The position numbers were made by a program, and so were the translations under genes. Under the pieces are notes generated by a model. It had not been told where the DNA came from. It searched no databases and worked only from the letters and a program-made list of their open reading frames with translations. A stretch of DNA of 64,000 bases. It comes from an uncultured Flavobacteriaceae bacterium (lineage in GTDB: Bacteria; Bacteroidota; Bacteroidia; Flavobacteriales; Flavobacteriaceae). Of the stretch, positions 27,793 to 37,071 are shown in pieces (the first letter of the stretch is position 1; every line of letters starts with the position of its first letter). The stretch is taken from contig CAJYAG010000001.1 in the NCBI GenBank assembly GCA_913065125.1, positions 310,001 to 374,000 of the forward strand. The letters are read 5' to 3'.

Positions 27793-29799
27793 ATGAAAAA
27801 AACACTTTATATTTCGTTGTTTTTGTTGGTATTTGCTTCTTGCAATACCGAAAAAACAGTAAACAGTAAAATTGATTTTGACGGAATCACAGAATCTATA
27901 AAACCAGGAGATAACTTCTTTGAACATGTAAATAAAAAATGGCTAGACAAAGCTGTGATTGCAGAAGATCAAGTTGGGGTTGGTTCGTATAGTTTCTTAA
28001 ACATTCCGCAGAAAAAATTATTAGAAAACATTTTAACAGAAGTTTCTTCAACAAACCAAAAGGAGGGAAGTATCGAACAAAAAGTAGGCAACTTTTATAG
28101 CTCTGGAATGGATACAAAAACTATTAATAAACTTGGTTTTCTGCCAATAAAACCTATTTTAAATAGCATTGATAATATTAATAACGTTTCTTCTTTAATG
28201 GCTTTTGTTACTGAAGAAATAACTTCAGGGAATTATGCTATTATTGGCATGAATGTTTCGCCAGATAATGAAAACAGTAAGCTTAATATCTTACATTTTG
28301 GTCAAGCAGGATTAGGATTACCAGATCGTGATTATTATTTTAAATCAGACTCTATAACTGTTGCTATTCAGAACGCATACAAGAAATATTTGTCAACGCT
28401 TTTTACATTATCAGAAACTAAAAATGCTGATAAAAATGCAGCGATTGTATATGATATTGAAAAGAAATTGGCAGCATCCCATAAAACAAGAATTGAACGT
28501 AGAAATGTAAAAGCCAACTACAACAAAATGAAAGTTGCTACGCTCAATAAAAATCAACCAAATATTGGCTGGTCAAAATTATTGAAACAGTTAAATCTAA
28601 AAGTTGATGAAGTTGATATCAAACAGCCAGCATATTATGATGAACTGAATAAATTATTAGTTTCTATTCCCATTTCAGAATGGAAAGCCTATCTAAAAGC
28701 AAGTACTTTAGCGAACTACGCTGATATTTTAAGCAAACCTTTTGAAGATGCTAATTTTGAATATACAAAAGTTTTATACGGTCAAACAACTCAGAAAACT
28801 CGTTCACAATTAATGGTTCAAAAAGTAGACAGACAATTAGGTTTTGCACTCGGACAATTATATGTAAAGCGATATTTTAATGAAGATGCTAAAAAACGTG
28901 TATTAGATTTGGTAAACAACTTGCAAAAAGCATTTGAAAGCAGAATCAATGAATTAGATTGGATGAGCGATATTACTAAACAACAAGCAAAAGAAAAACT
29001 ATACGCAATTACCAAAAAAATTGGATATCCAGATGTGTGGAGAGAATACAATGTGAAAATTGAAAAAGGAACATATTTTGAAAATGTGGTCGCTTTAAAA
29101 AAGGACCAATATCAATACCAAGCAGCTCAATTAAACAAAGCACCAAATTTAGATCGCTGGGGAACAACACCTTCAACCGTAACTGCATATTACAATCCGC
29201 CTTTAAATGAAATTGTTTTTCCTGCAGGAATATTACAATTTCCGTATTTTGATGTTACAGCAGATGATGCTGTAAATTACGGAGGAATCGGAATGGTAAT
29301 CGGACATGAATTAACGCATGCTTTTGATGATCAAGGAGCACAGTTTGATAAAGATGGAAATGTAAAAAATTGGTGGACAGAAGAAGACTACACAAAGTTT
29401 AAAGCGAAAACACAACAAATGATTGATCGCTATAGTTCATTTACTGTTTTAGACGGAGATCAGATAAATGGCGCTTTGACTGTTGGAGAAAATACGGCTG
29501 ATAATGGCGGAATCTCTATTGCTTATGATGCATTTAAACTTACCGAACAAGGAAAAGGAAACACTAAAATTCAAGGTTTTACTCCAGATGAACGGTTTTT
29601 TATGTCGATTGCAAGAATTTGGAGAGTAAAGACACGTGATGCTTATTTGCGTAATTATATCAAAACAAATTCACATTCGCCACCAATCTGGCGCGTTAAT
29701 GGTCCGTTAATGAATTTTACGCCATTTTACGAGACATTCAACGTAAAACCTGGTGATAAAAACTATAAGATTCCGGAAGAAAGAATTAAGATTTGGTAA
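27793..29799 (+). CDS. M13 family metallopeptidase lipoprotein (neprilysin-like)
   Basis: A 668-residue zinc endopeptidase. The ATG at 27793 gives a lipoprotein signal (MKKTLYISLFLLVFASCNTE, lipobox ASC); the longer frame from 27727 adds nothing sensible. The gluzincin motif HELTH lies in VIGHELTHAFDDQGAQFD (about residue 505), the third ligand is in GENTADNGGIS, and the substrate-binding NAYYNP-type motif appears as TAYYNPPLNEIVFPAGILQ. The C-terminus RVNGPLMNFTPFYETFNV is also family-typical. It cuts peptides of moderate size at the cell surface or in the periplasm. Confidence 0.94.
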   Translation: MKKTLYISLFLLVFASCNTEKTVNSKIDFDGITESIKPGDNFFEHVNKKWLDKAVIAEDQVGVGSYSFLNIPQKKLLENILTEVSSTNQKEGSIEQKVGNFYSSGMDTKTINKLGFLPIKPILNSIDNINNVSSLMAFVTEEITSGNYAIIGMNVSPDNENSKLNILHFGQAGLGLPDRDYYFKSDSITVAIQNAYKKYLSTLFTLSETKNADKNAAIVYDIEKKLAASHKTRIERRNVKANYNKMKVATLNKNQPNIGWSKLLKQLNLKVDEVDIKQPAYYDELNKLLVSIPISEWKAYLKASTLANYADILSKPFEDANFEYTKVLYGQTTQKTRSQLMVQKVDRQLGFALGQLYVKRYFNEDAKKRVLDLVNNLQKAFESRINELDWMSDITKQQAKEKLYAITKKIGYPDVWREYNVKIEKGTYFENVVALKKDQYQYQAAQLNKAPNLDRWGTTPSTVTAYYNPPLNEIVFPAGILQFPYFDVTADDAVNYGGIGMVIGHELTHAFDDQGAQFDKDGNVKNWWTEEDYTKFKAKTQQMIDRYSSFTVLDGDQINGALTVGENTADNGGISIAYDAFKLTEQGKGNTKIQGFTPDERFFMSIARIWRVKTRDAYLRNYIKTNSHSPPIWRVNGPLMNFTPFYETFNVKPGDKNYKIPEERIKIW

Positions 29800-29904
29800 T
29801 CATTTTAGTAAATAAAAAATAATAAGTCGATAAATATGTTGAATGTCTAAAAAATGTCGTCACCTTTGCAGTTCAATAAGTATTATAAATTTAATTACAT
29901 TACA

Positions 29905-30096
29905 ATGAGTAAAGGAACAGTAAAATTTTTCAATGAGTCTAAAGGATTTGGATTTATCACAGAAGAAGGAGTAGACAAAGATCATTTTGTACATATTTCT
30001 GGATTAATCGACGAAATTCGTGAAGGCGACAGCGTTGAATTTGATTTACAAGAAGGAAACAAAGGACTAAATGCAGTGAACGTAAAAGTGAGCTAA
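29905..30096 (+). CDS. cold shock protein (CspA family)
   Basis: A 63-residue single cold-shock domain: [20 protein letters not shown] carries RNP1 and [12 protein letters not shown] carries RNP2, with the normal length of 63-70. The ATG at 29905 is the family start; an in-frame ATG at 29854 would add a tail not seen in the family. The 100-base leader between the M13 gene and this start may act as a cold-sensitive 5' UTR, but I did not identify a defined structure. A strong terminator ends the transcript. Confidence 0.93.
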   Translation: MSKGTVKFFNESKGFGFITEEGVDKDHFVHISGLIDEIREGDSVEFDLQEGNKGLNAVNVKVS

Positions 30097-30116
30097 AACA
30101 TATACTTCAAGTTTTA

Positions 30117-30150
30117 TAAAAGTCCATCAGCAATGATGGACTTTTTTTTA
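30117..30150 (+). terminator. intrinsic terminator after cold shock gene
   Basis: Perfect stem AGTCCATCA (30121-30129) / TGATGGACT (30134-30142) with loop GCAA and a long T run. Confidence 0.92.
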
Positions 30151-30221
30151 TGCTGATATTTCAAATAGAAATAAGACAATATTAATACACCTATTTTTCT
30201 AATTCCCAACAACTGTATGAT

Positions 30222-30229
30222 TACCTTTG
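30222..30229 (+). promoter_or_regulatory. -7-like element TACCTTTG upstream of tandem helicases
   Basis: TACCTTTG matches TAnnTTTG and ends 16 bases before the ATG at 30246, so the 5' UTR would be very short. Confidence 0.55.
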
Positions 30230-30245
30230 CAAAAATTATTATTTT

Positions 30246-31586
30246 ATGTCTAAACGTTTTTCCGATCTAGGAATACATGATCAGCTAATACAAAGTTTGT
30301 CTGATTTACAGATTTCTACTCCAACAGATATTCAAGAAAAAACAATTCCGGTTATTTTACATCAAAAAGAAGATGTAGTTGCTTTGGCAAAAACAGGAAC
30401 CGGAAAAACTGCTGCATTTGGTTTGCCATTATTGCAATTGATTGATGTTGAAAAAACTAATATTCAAGCTGTAATCTTAGCTCCAACAAGAGAATTAGGA
30501 CAACAGATTTATACAAATTTAGTCTCTTTTTCTACACGTTTGCCAGCAATTTCTATTGCAACTGTTTGTGGTGGAATTCCGATTAAGCCTCAAATAGAAC
30601 GTTTAAAAAGTACCACACATATCGTAGTTGCAACTCCTGGTCGTTTAGCTGATTTGGTAGAGCGTAAAGCAATTGACATTAAAAGCATCTCTTACTTCAT
30701 TTTAGATGAAGCCGATGAAATGGTGAGTGCTTTAAAAGAAGGGTTGGATGCAATTATTAAAGAAATTCCGAAATCTAGAAGAACGTTATTGTTTACGGCT
30801 ACAATGCCAGGAACCATTAAACAATTGGTTCAGAATTACATGTCAAAACACGTTGTTCAAATAGAAGCTGATATGGCAACTGTTGGACATCAAGGAATCG
30901 ATCATCAATATGTGGTTGTAGCACCGATAGAAAAATTAGATGTGTTGTTACATTTCTTAAATTCTAAAGTAGGAAAACGAGGCATCATTTTTTGTAAAAC
31001 AAAAGCTGCCGTAAATAAATTAGCGAAGAACTTAGCCATCAATAAATTTTCATCTGGAGCTATTCATGGAAGTTTAACTCAAGGTATTCGAGATCGAATT
31101 ATGGGGCAATTTAGAGAAGGTTTTATTGATATTTTAGTGGCAACAGATTTAGCAGCAAGAGGAATTGATGTCAAAGACATTTCTTATGTCATTAATTATC
31201 ATTTACCTGATACTTTTGATGCTTATGTTCATAGAAGCGGACGTACTGCAAGAGCAGGAGCAACCGGACTTTCTTTAACGATTTTACAGCAAGAAGAAGT
31301 TGCTGATATTGCTGGTTTTGAAAAAGAACTAGGCATTGTTTTTAAAGAGTTTAAAAAAGCGGATGCGCAAAGTATTGAAGAAAATAATGGCTTGTTGTGG
31401 GCAAAGAAAATATTTAAGACCAAACCAAATCGTTCTATTTCTGAAGAGTTTAGAAAAGAAGTAAGAACGATATTTCATCATTTGACAAAAGAAGAATTGA
31501 TAGAAAAAATATTGGCAAATTATGTAGCACAAACCAATTCAGGAACTTCAAAATCAGAGGAAACTAAAAAGAAAAAGAAGAAATAG
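30246..31586 (+). CDS. DEAD-box RNA helicase
   Basis: A 446-residue DEAD-box protein with intact motifs: AKTGTGKTAAFG (I), APTRELGQQI (Ia), ATPGRL (Ib), DEADEMVSAL (II), TATMPGT (III), GIIFCKTK (IV), VATDLAARGID (V) and HRSGRTARAG (VI). A charged C-terminal tail of about 70 residues ends in KSEETKKKKKK and may bind RNA. It is likely involved in ribosome biogenesis or in melting RNA in the cold. Only 2 bases separate its stop from the next helicase gene, so both are made from one transcript, just downstream of a cold shock gene. Confidence 0.94.
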   Translation: MSKRFSDLGIHDQLIQSLSDLQISTPTDIQEKTIPVILHQKEDVVALAKTGTGKTAAFGLPLLQLIDVEKTNIQAVILAPTRELGQQIYTNLVSFSTRLPAISIATVCGGIPIKPQIERLKSTTHIVVATPGRLADLVERKAIDIKSISYFILDEADEMVSALKEGLDAIIKEIPKSRRTLLFTATMPGTIKQLVQNYMSKHVVQIEADMATVGHQGIDHQYVVVAPIEKLDVLLHFLNSKVGKRGIIFCKTKAAVNKLAKNLAINKFSSGAIHGSLTQGIRDRIMGQFREGFIDILVATDLAARGIDVKDISYVINYHLPDTFDAYVHRSGRTARAGATGLSLTILQQEEVADIAGFEKELGIVFKEFKKADAQSIEENNGLLWAKKIFKTKPNRSISEEFRKEVRTIFHHLTKEELIEKILANYVAQTNSGTSKSEETKKKKKK

Positions 31587-31588
31587 AC

Positions 31589-32902
31589 ATGGCAAATAAC
31601 ATTAAAGACCAACAAGACATTCTTGATAAGTTAAAAATATACAGTTTAAATCCGATGCAAGAAGAGGCATTGGAAACAATCAATAACAATGCGAATACCA
31701 TGTTATTATCTCCAACAGGAACAGGTAAAACACTCGCTTTTTTATTGCCTTTACTAGAACAGTTAGATCCAGAAAGTAAAGAAGTACAAGCTTTAATTAT
31801 TGTACCTTCTAGAGAATTGGCGATTCAAATAGAACAAGTTATTAGAAATATTGGTTCTGGTTACAAAGCCAATGCTATTTATGGTGGAAGAACGATTGCT
31901 AAAGACAAAACAGAATTAAAACATACGCCTGCTATTTTAATTGGAACTCCAGGTAGATTGTCAGATCATTTTGAACAAGCTCGTTTTACAACACAAGAAA
32001 TAAAAACATTGGTGATTGATGAGTATGATATTTCTTTTGAAGTTGGCGCTGGTGGAGACATGAGGAACATCATCAGTCATTTACCAAATATTACAAAACG
32101 CGTGTTAACTTCTGCAACAAAAGGAGCTTCGATTCCAAGTTATTTCAGAATGGACAATGCAGTAACGTTGAATTATATCAAAGAAAAAGCACCTTCAAAA
32201 CTGGTGATAAAAACCATTCTTTCTCCGTCTAAAAACAAACACAATACCTTGGTTGATTTATTAAATCATTTAGGAAATGAACCTGGAATTGTGTTTTGTA
32301 ATAAAAAAGATAGCATTGAAGATATTAGTGCTTTTTTAGATAAAAAGAAAATTGCACATACCTGTTTTCATGCTGGTATGGAGCAAATAGATAGAGAACG
32401 TGCGTTGATAAAATTAAGAAACGGAAGTGTTTCTATTTTAGTGGCGAGTGATTTAGCTTCAAGAGGAATTGACATTCCTGAAATGAAATATGTAATTCAT
32501 TATGAAACTCCAGATGCTTTTGAAGAATATACACATAGAAACGGTAGAACAGCTAGAGTAGAAGCTAAAGGAACAGCATATTTGATAAAAGGAGATCGAG
32601 AAGTTTTTCCTGAGTTTATAGAAAATGCTAAAGTTGAAAAATTGTCTACAACCGGAAAAAGAAAACCTCAATATTGGACAACTTTATTTATTTCTGGCGG
32701 AAGAAAAGATAAAATTTCTAAAGGAGATATTGCTGGATTGTTCTTTAAACAAGGTGAAATCAACAACGATCAATTAGGAACTATTGACTTGAAACAAGAT
32801 TGTGCTTTTGTTGCTGTACCATTAACAATTGCTGATGCTTTGGTTGAGAAGTTAAATAATACACGTTTAAAAAATAAAAAAGTAAGAGTGAGTGTTATTT
32901 AA
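31589..32902 (+). CDS. DbpA-like DEAD-box family helicase with DEYD motif II
   Basis: A 437-residue helicase of the DEAD-box family. Motif I is PTGTGKT (42-48), Ia PSRELAIQ, Ib GTPGRL, III SAT (175-177), V VASDLASRGID and VI HRNGRTAR. Motif II reads DEYD (144-147) instead of DEAD; the two acidic metal/ATP residues are kept, so ATPase activity is plausible. The C-terminal 75 residues (GDIAGLFFKQGEI to the end) look like the RRM-like RNA-binding domain of DbpA/CsdA. It may have arisen next to its neighbour by divergence. Its stop is one base from that of the convergent esterase gene. Confidence 0.9.
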   Translation: MANNIKDQQDILDKLKIYSLNPMQEEALETINNNANTMLLSPTGTGKTLAFLLPLLEQLDPESKEVQALIIVPSRELAIQIEQVIRNIGSGYKANAIYGGRTIAKDKTELKHTPAILIGTPGRLSDHFEQARFTTQEIKTLVIDEYDISFEVGAGGDMRNIISHLPNITKRVLTSATKGASIPSYFRMDNAVTLNYIKEKAPSKLVIKTILSPSKNKHNTLVDLLNHLGNEPGIVFCNKKDSIEDISAFLDKKKIAHTCFHAGMEQIDRERALIKLRNGSVSILVASDLASRGIDIPEMKYVIHYETPDAFEEYTHRNGRTARVEAKGTAYLIKGDREVFPEFIENAKVEKLSTTGKRKPQYWTTLFISGGRKDKISKGDIAGLFFKQGEINNDQLGTIDLKQDCAFVAVPLTIADALVEKLNNTRLKNKKVRVSVI

Positions 32903-32903
32903 A

Positions 32904-33602
32904 TTATAAATTAACTAAAGGCTCTAAAACTTCCCAAACATTAGTAGCTAATATTTTCTGACCTTCTACAGTTGGATGAATACCATCACCTTGATTTAAA
33001 GTAGGAATTCCACCAACATCTTTCAATAAAAAAGGTACTAAGTACAGTTTATTTTTTTTAGCCAATTCAGGGAAAATAATTTTAAACTCTGTTGTATAAT
33101 CTTGTCCCATATTTGGAGGCAATTGCATTCCTGCTAAAATAATTTTAGTTGCAGGATTTTTTTGTAAAACTGCATCAATAATAGCTTGTAGGTTTTCTTT
33201 AGTTTCTTTTAAAGGAACGCCACGCAAACCATCATTTGCACCTAATTCTAATACAAAAATATCAATTTGTTGATTTAAAATCCAGTTGATTCTATTTTTC
33301 CCGCCAGAAGTAGTTTCTCCACTAACACCAGAGTTTACTACTGTATATCCTAAAGAAAGTGAATCAATTTTTGTTTGAATCACTCCAGGAAAAGCATCAT
33401 TTATATCATCTAAACCATATCCTGCAGTTAAACTATCACCAAAAAACACAATGCGTTTTGTGTCATTTTTTTCATCAATCTTAGTATCTGTTTCAGTAGA
33501 TGTTTTTGTAGTTTTGTTTTCTTTTTTGGAAGTGTCTGCTCCGCAAGAGAGTAACATCAGTAAAAATGAAAAATAACAAAACTTTAAGAAAATCTTCTTC
33601 AT
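32904..33602 (-). CDS. SGNH/GDSL arylesterase lipoprotein (TesA-like)
   Basis: A 232-residue lipoprotein esterase. The ATG at 33602 gives MKKIFLKFCYFSFLLMLLSC with the lipobox LLSC; the longer frame to 33650 is less likely. The SGNH blocks are GDSLTAGYGL (Ser), VSGETTSGG (Gly), LGANDGLRG (Asn) and GDGIHPTVEG (Asp/His), as in E. coli TesA. It hydrolyses acyl or aryl esters and possibly lysophospholipids. It is divergent from the ABC transporter pair, the same order as tesA/ybbA/ybbP in enterobacteria. Its end nearly touches the convergent helicase gene with no room for a terminator. Confidence 0.92.
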   Translation of the reverse strand: MKKIFLKFCYFSFLLMLLSCGADTSKKENKTTKTSTETDTKIDEKNDTKRIVFFGDSLTAGYGLDDINDAFPGVIQTKIDSLSLGYTVVNSGVSGETTSGGKNRINWILNQQIDIFVLELGANDGLRGVPLKETKENLQAIIDAVLQKNPATKIILAGMQLPPNMGQDYTTEFKIIFPELAKKNKLYLVPFLLKDVGGIPTLNQGDGIHPTVEGQKILATNVWEVLEPLVNL

Positions 33603-33681
33603 AGTAGTATTCAAATTTAAAATCATTTGTCTATTTTTCAGTTTTAGCATTTCTTGGTAACATATATATTAAATAAGTACA

Positions 33682-34371
33682 ATGACAAAGATATTAAAGA
33701 TTGATGAACTAGAGAAAACTTATACAAGTGGTTCTAAAAAATTAACAGTATTAAGCAATATTTCTTTTGACGTAGAAAAAGGAAGTATTTTTTCTATTGT
33801 TGGTCCTTCAGGAAGTGGTAAAACTACCTTGCTTGGTTTATGTGCTGGTTTAGATCATCCAAGTAAAGGAAAAATTGAATTGTGCGGAAGCAATTTACAA
33901 GATTTAGATGAAGATGAACGTGCGTTATTACGCAATAAAGAAGTCGGATTTATCTTTCAGAATTTTCAATTGCTACCAACATTAACAGCTTTAGAAAACA
34001 TTATTGTTCCGTTAGAATTACAAGGAGCAAAAAATGCTTCTAAAACTGGAATGGAATTATTAGAAAAAGTTGGTTTGGCAGATCGTTCTCATCATTATCC
34101 ATCACAATTATCTGGTGGAGAACAGCAAAGAGTAGCGTTGGCAAGAGCTTTCTCAAACAAACCTTCTATTTTATTTGCTGATGAACCTACAGGGAATTTA
34201 GATGAAGAAACAGGAGAAAAAGTAATTCAGTTGCTTTTTCAATTGAATAAAGAAGCCGGAACTACTTTAGTAATCATCACACACGATTTAGAATTGGCAA
34301 ATAGAACCCAACAAATATTGAGATTAAAAGGAGGGAAGATAGTATCTAACGAAAAAACAATTGCTGTTTAA
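33682..34371 (+). CDS. ABC transporter ATP-binding protein (YbbA-like)
   Basis: A 229-residue ATPase of the LolD/MacB/YbbA class. Walker A GPSGSGKTT (about 39-47), Q-loop FQNFQLLPTLTALENI, signature LSGGEQQRVALARAF, Walker B ILFADEPTGNLD and H-loop ITHDLELA are all intact. It powers the large FtsX-like permease encoded next, whose start overlaps its stop by one base (TAATG), a sign of translational coupling. The exported substrate, possibly a lipid or lipoprotein, is unknown. Confidence 0.94.
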   Translation: MTKILKIDELEKTYTSGSKKLTVLSNISFDVEKGSIFSIVGPSGSGKTTLLGLCAGLDHPSKGKIELCGSNLQDLDEDERALLRNKEVGFIFQNFQLLPTLTALENIIVPLELQGAKNASKTGMELLEKVGLADRSHHYPSQLSGGEQQRVALARAFSNKPSILFADEPTGNLDEETGEKVIQLLFQLNKEAGTTLVIITHDLELANRTQQILRLKGGKIVSNEKTIAV

Positions 34372-36914
34372 TGAGTAAGAAATCTTCAAAAACTTCGGTA
34401 CAATGGCTGTTTAAAATGGCTTGGAGAGACGGAAAAGCAAGTCTTTCTAGATTGATGCTTTTTATGGCATCCATTATTTTGGGTATTGCTGCAGTAGTTT
34501 CCATTCAATTATTTAGTGACAACTTAAAACAAAATATTAAAAATCAGTCGAAAGCATTAATGGGCGCTGATTTTATTATTGATAGCAGACAACTTCCTTC
34601 AAAAAAAGTACAAGCAATTATAGATTCTTTAAATGTTGGCGCTTCAGAAGTCAATTTTGTTTCTATGGCTGCGTTCCCAAAAAATGACGGTACAAAACTC
34701 GTAAAAGTACGCGCTATTGAAGGTAATTTTCCTTTTTACGGAACTTTAGATACAGAACCTGCTAGTGCTGCTTCACAATATCAACAATTAGGCGGAGCAT
34801 TAGTGGATGCTACTTTAATGTTACAATACAATTTAAAACCTGGTGATTCTGTAAAATTAGGAAAACTAACTTTTCCTATTACTGGAGCTTTAAAATCAAT
34901 TCCTGGTAGCACAGCAATTTCTACTTCTGTTGCGCCTCCAATTTTGATTCCCTTTCGTTTTATTGATCAAACTGAATTATTACAAGTTGGAAGCAGAAAA
35001 GAATATCAATACTTTTTTGTGGCGCCACCAACAATGGACTTGGTGTTGTTAGACAAGAAATTAGATCCTATTTTAGATGAAGAAAAAGCGGATCTAGATA
35101 CGCATACAAGCACAAGTGAACGTTTAGGAAGAAGGTATGACAATGTGAGTAGATTTCTAAACTTAGCTGCTTTTATTGCCCTTTTATTGGGCTGTGTCGG
35201 AATTGCAAGTTCTGTACATATTTATATCAAAGAAAAATTAAAAAATGTAGCTGTGCTAAAGTGTTTAGGGGCTACAAGAAAACAAACATTCTTAATTTAC
35301 TTATTACAAATTGTTGGCATTGGACTTATCGGAGGGATTTTAGGTGCCAGTATCGGAATTGGTTTGCAATATGCTTTTCCGTATATTTTACAAGGATTTT
35401 TACCTTTTGATGTTGAAATAGCAATTACTGTTCAACCCTTAATTATCGGAATAACATTAGGAATTTTAATGTCCGTTTTATTCGCTTTATTACCATTATT
35501 AGGAACTTGGTATGTTTCTCCACTTGAAGTGTTACGAGGAACGGACGAAAATTTAGTAAAGCCAAGAAAAGCAAGACTATTTACGTTATTGGCAATTGTA
35601 TTGTTCATCTTTTTGTTTTCATTTTGGTTGTTAAAAGATGCATTTAACGGACTCATTTTTACAGTTGGAATTTTAATTACGTTTGCTATTATGGCAGGAA
35701 TTGCTAGCCTTTTTATGAAGGCTATTAAAAAGTTCTTTCCAACGAGTTGGGGATTTACCAAACGTCAAAGTTTATTAAATTTATATCGTCCAAACAACCA
35801 GACAATGGTGTTGATTTTAGCCATCGGTTTGGGAACTTTTCTAATCAGTACATTGTACTTTACCAAAGACATTTTATTAGCAAAAACATCCATAGAAAAT
35901 AGCACAAAAGATCCCAATATTATTTTAATGGATGTGCAAACTAATCAAAGAGAAGCTGTTGTAAATACCATTATTCCTAAGGGTTTAGAAGTTATAAATA
36001 ACATTCCAATTGTAACAATGCGCATGCATCAAATTAAAGATGAATTGGTAAACAATCTTCGTAAAGACAGCACTTCTAACAGAGGAAAAAGATGGATTTT
36101 AAATCATGAATTTAGAGTTACCTATCGAAGTGAATTAATTCCTTCTGAAGAATTATTAGAAGGAAGTTGGAGTAAGGAAGTTAAACAAGGCGAACCTATT
36201 TTAATTTCTATTGCAGATAATATTGCAAGAGATGCCAATTTAAAAATAGGTGATAAAGTTATTTTTAATGTACAAGGAGTTTTAATGGAAACCAATGTTG
36301 GAAGCGTCAGAAAAGTAGATTGGGGACGCGCTCAATTAAATTTTTCTATTGTTTTTCCTGCTGGAGTTTTAGAAAACACGCCACAATTTAGTGTGTTAAC
36401 AACCTTTGTGCCTGATGAAGCAAGTTCTGCGGATTTACAACGAGATTTGGTAAAGCAATTCCCAAACATATCCATATTAGATTTACGTCAAATTTTCACA
36501 ATCATTGAAGACATTCTAGATAAAATAGCTTGGATTATTAATTTTATGGCATTCTTTAGTATTCTTACAGGAATAATTGTTTTAATTGGGTCTGTTAGAA
36601 ATAGCAAATACCAACGAATTAAAGAAAGCGTTTTATTGCGAACATTAGGGGCAAAAAGCAAACAAATTCTACAAATTACTGCATTAGAATATGTGTATTT
36701 AGGAATGTTAGGTAGTGCAGTCGGTATTTCACTCTCTTTAATTAGCAGTCAGTTATTAGCACTCTTTTTATTTGAAGAACCGTTTATTCCGTCTGCTATT
36801 CCATTTTTAGTTTTTCTACCAGGAATTACGCTATTAGTTTTATTAATCGGTTTGAGCAATATTAGAAGCGTTTTAAAAAGTCCGCCTTTAGAAATCCTAA
36901 GAAAAGAAGTTTAA
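34371..36914 (+). CDS. ABC transporter permease, FtsX-like (YbbP-like)
   Basis: An 847-residue permease with two FtsX units. An N-terminal helix (LMLFMASIILGIAAVVSIQL) precedes a large periplasmic domain (about 60-260), three helices with LGATRKQTFLIYLLQIVGIG, a second set around 400-480, a further periplasmic domain, and a C-terminal three-helix unit with LRTLGAKSKQILQITALEY. The duplicated LGA(T/K) motif marks both FtsX halves. This is the YbbP architecture of mechanotransmission-type ABC systems. Position next to ybbA- and tesA-like genes supports the assignment. Confidence 0.93.
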   Translation: MSKKSSKTSVQWLFKMAWRDGKASLSRLMLFMASIILGIAAVVSIQLFSDNLKQNIKNQSKALMGADFIIDSRQLPSKKVQAIIDSLNVGASEVNFVSMAAFPKNDGTKLVKVRAIEGNFPFYGTLDTEPASAASQYQQLGGALVDATLMLQYNLKPGDSVKLGKLTFPITGALKSIPGSTAISTSVAPPILIPFRFIDQTELLQVGSRKEYQYFFVAPPTMDLVLLDKKLDPILDEEKADLDTHTSTSERLGRRYDNVSRFLNLAAFIALLLGCVGIASSVHIYIKEKLKNVAVLKCLGATRKQTFLIYLLQIVGIGLIGGILGASIGIGLQYAFPYILQGFLPFDVEIAITVQPLIIGITLGILMSVLFALLPLLGTWYVSPLEVLRGTDENLVKPRKARLFTLLAIVLFIFLFSFWLLKDAFNGLIFTVGILITFAIMAGIASLFMKAIKKFFPTSWGFTKRQSLLNLYRPNNQTMVLILAIGLGTFLISTLYFTKDILLAKTSIENSTKDPNIILMDVQTNQREAVVNTIIPKGLEVINNIPIVTMRMHQIKDELVNNLRKDSTSNRGKRWILNHEFRVTYRSELIPSEELLEGSWSKEVKQGEPILISIADNIARDANLKIGDKVIFNVQGVLMETNVGSVRKVDWGRAQLNFSIVFPAGVLENTPQFSVLTTFVPDEASSADLQRDLVKQFPNISILDLRQIFTIIEDILDKIAWIINFMAFFSILTGIIVLIGSVRNSKYQRIKESVLLRTLGAKSKQILQITALEYVYLGMLGSAVGISLSLISSQLLALFLFEEPFIPSAIPFLVFLPGITLLVLLIGLSNIRSVLKSPPLEILRKEV

Positions 36915-37071
36915 TAAACACGTTTATTTTACTGACTATCAACTATTCAAATTTTATAGCTTGTTCTTAAAATGGATACAAGCCACATAATCAAGTATTG
37001 TTCATAAATAAACAGATATTTTCATCGTACTACTTCAAATGATTTGTATTTTTCACAAAAATATTTTTAGA

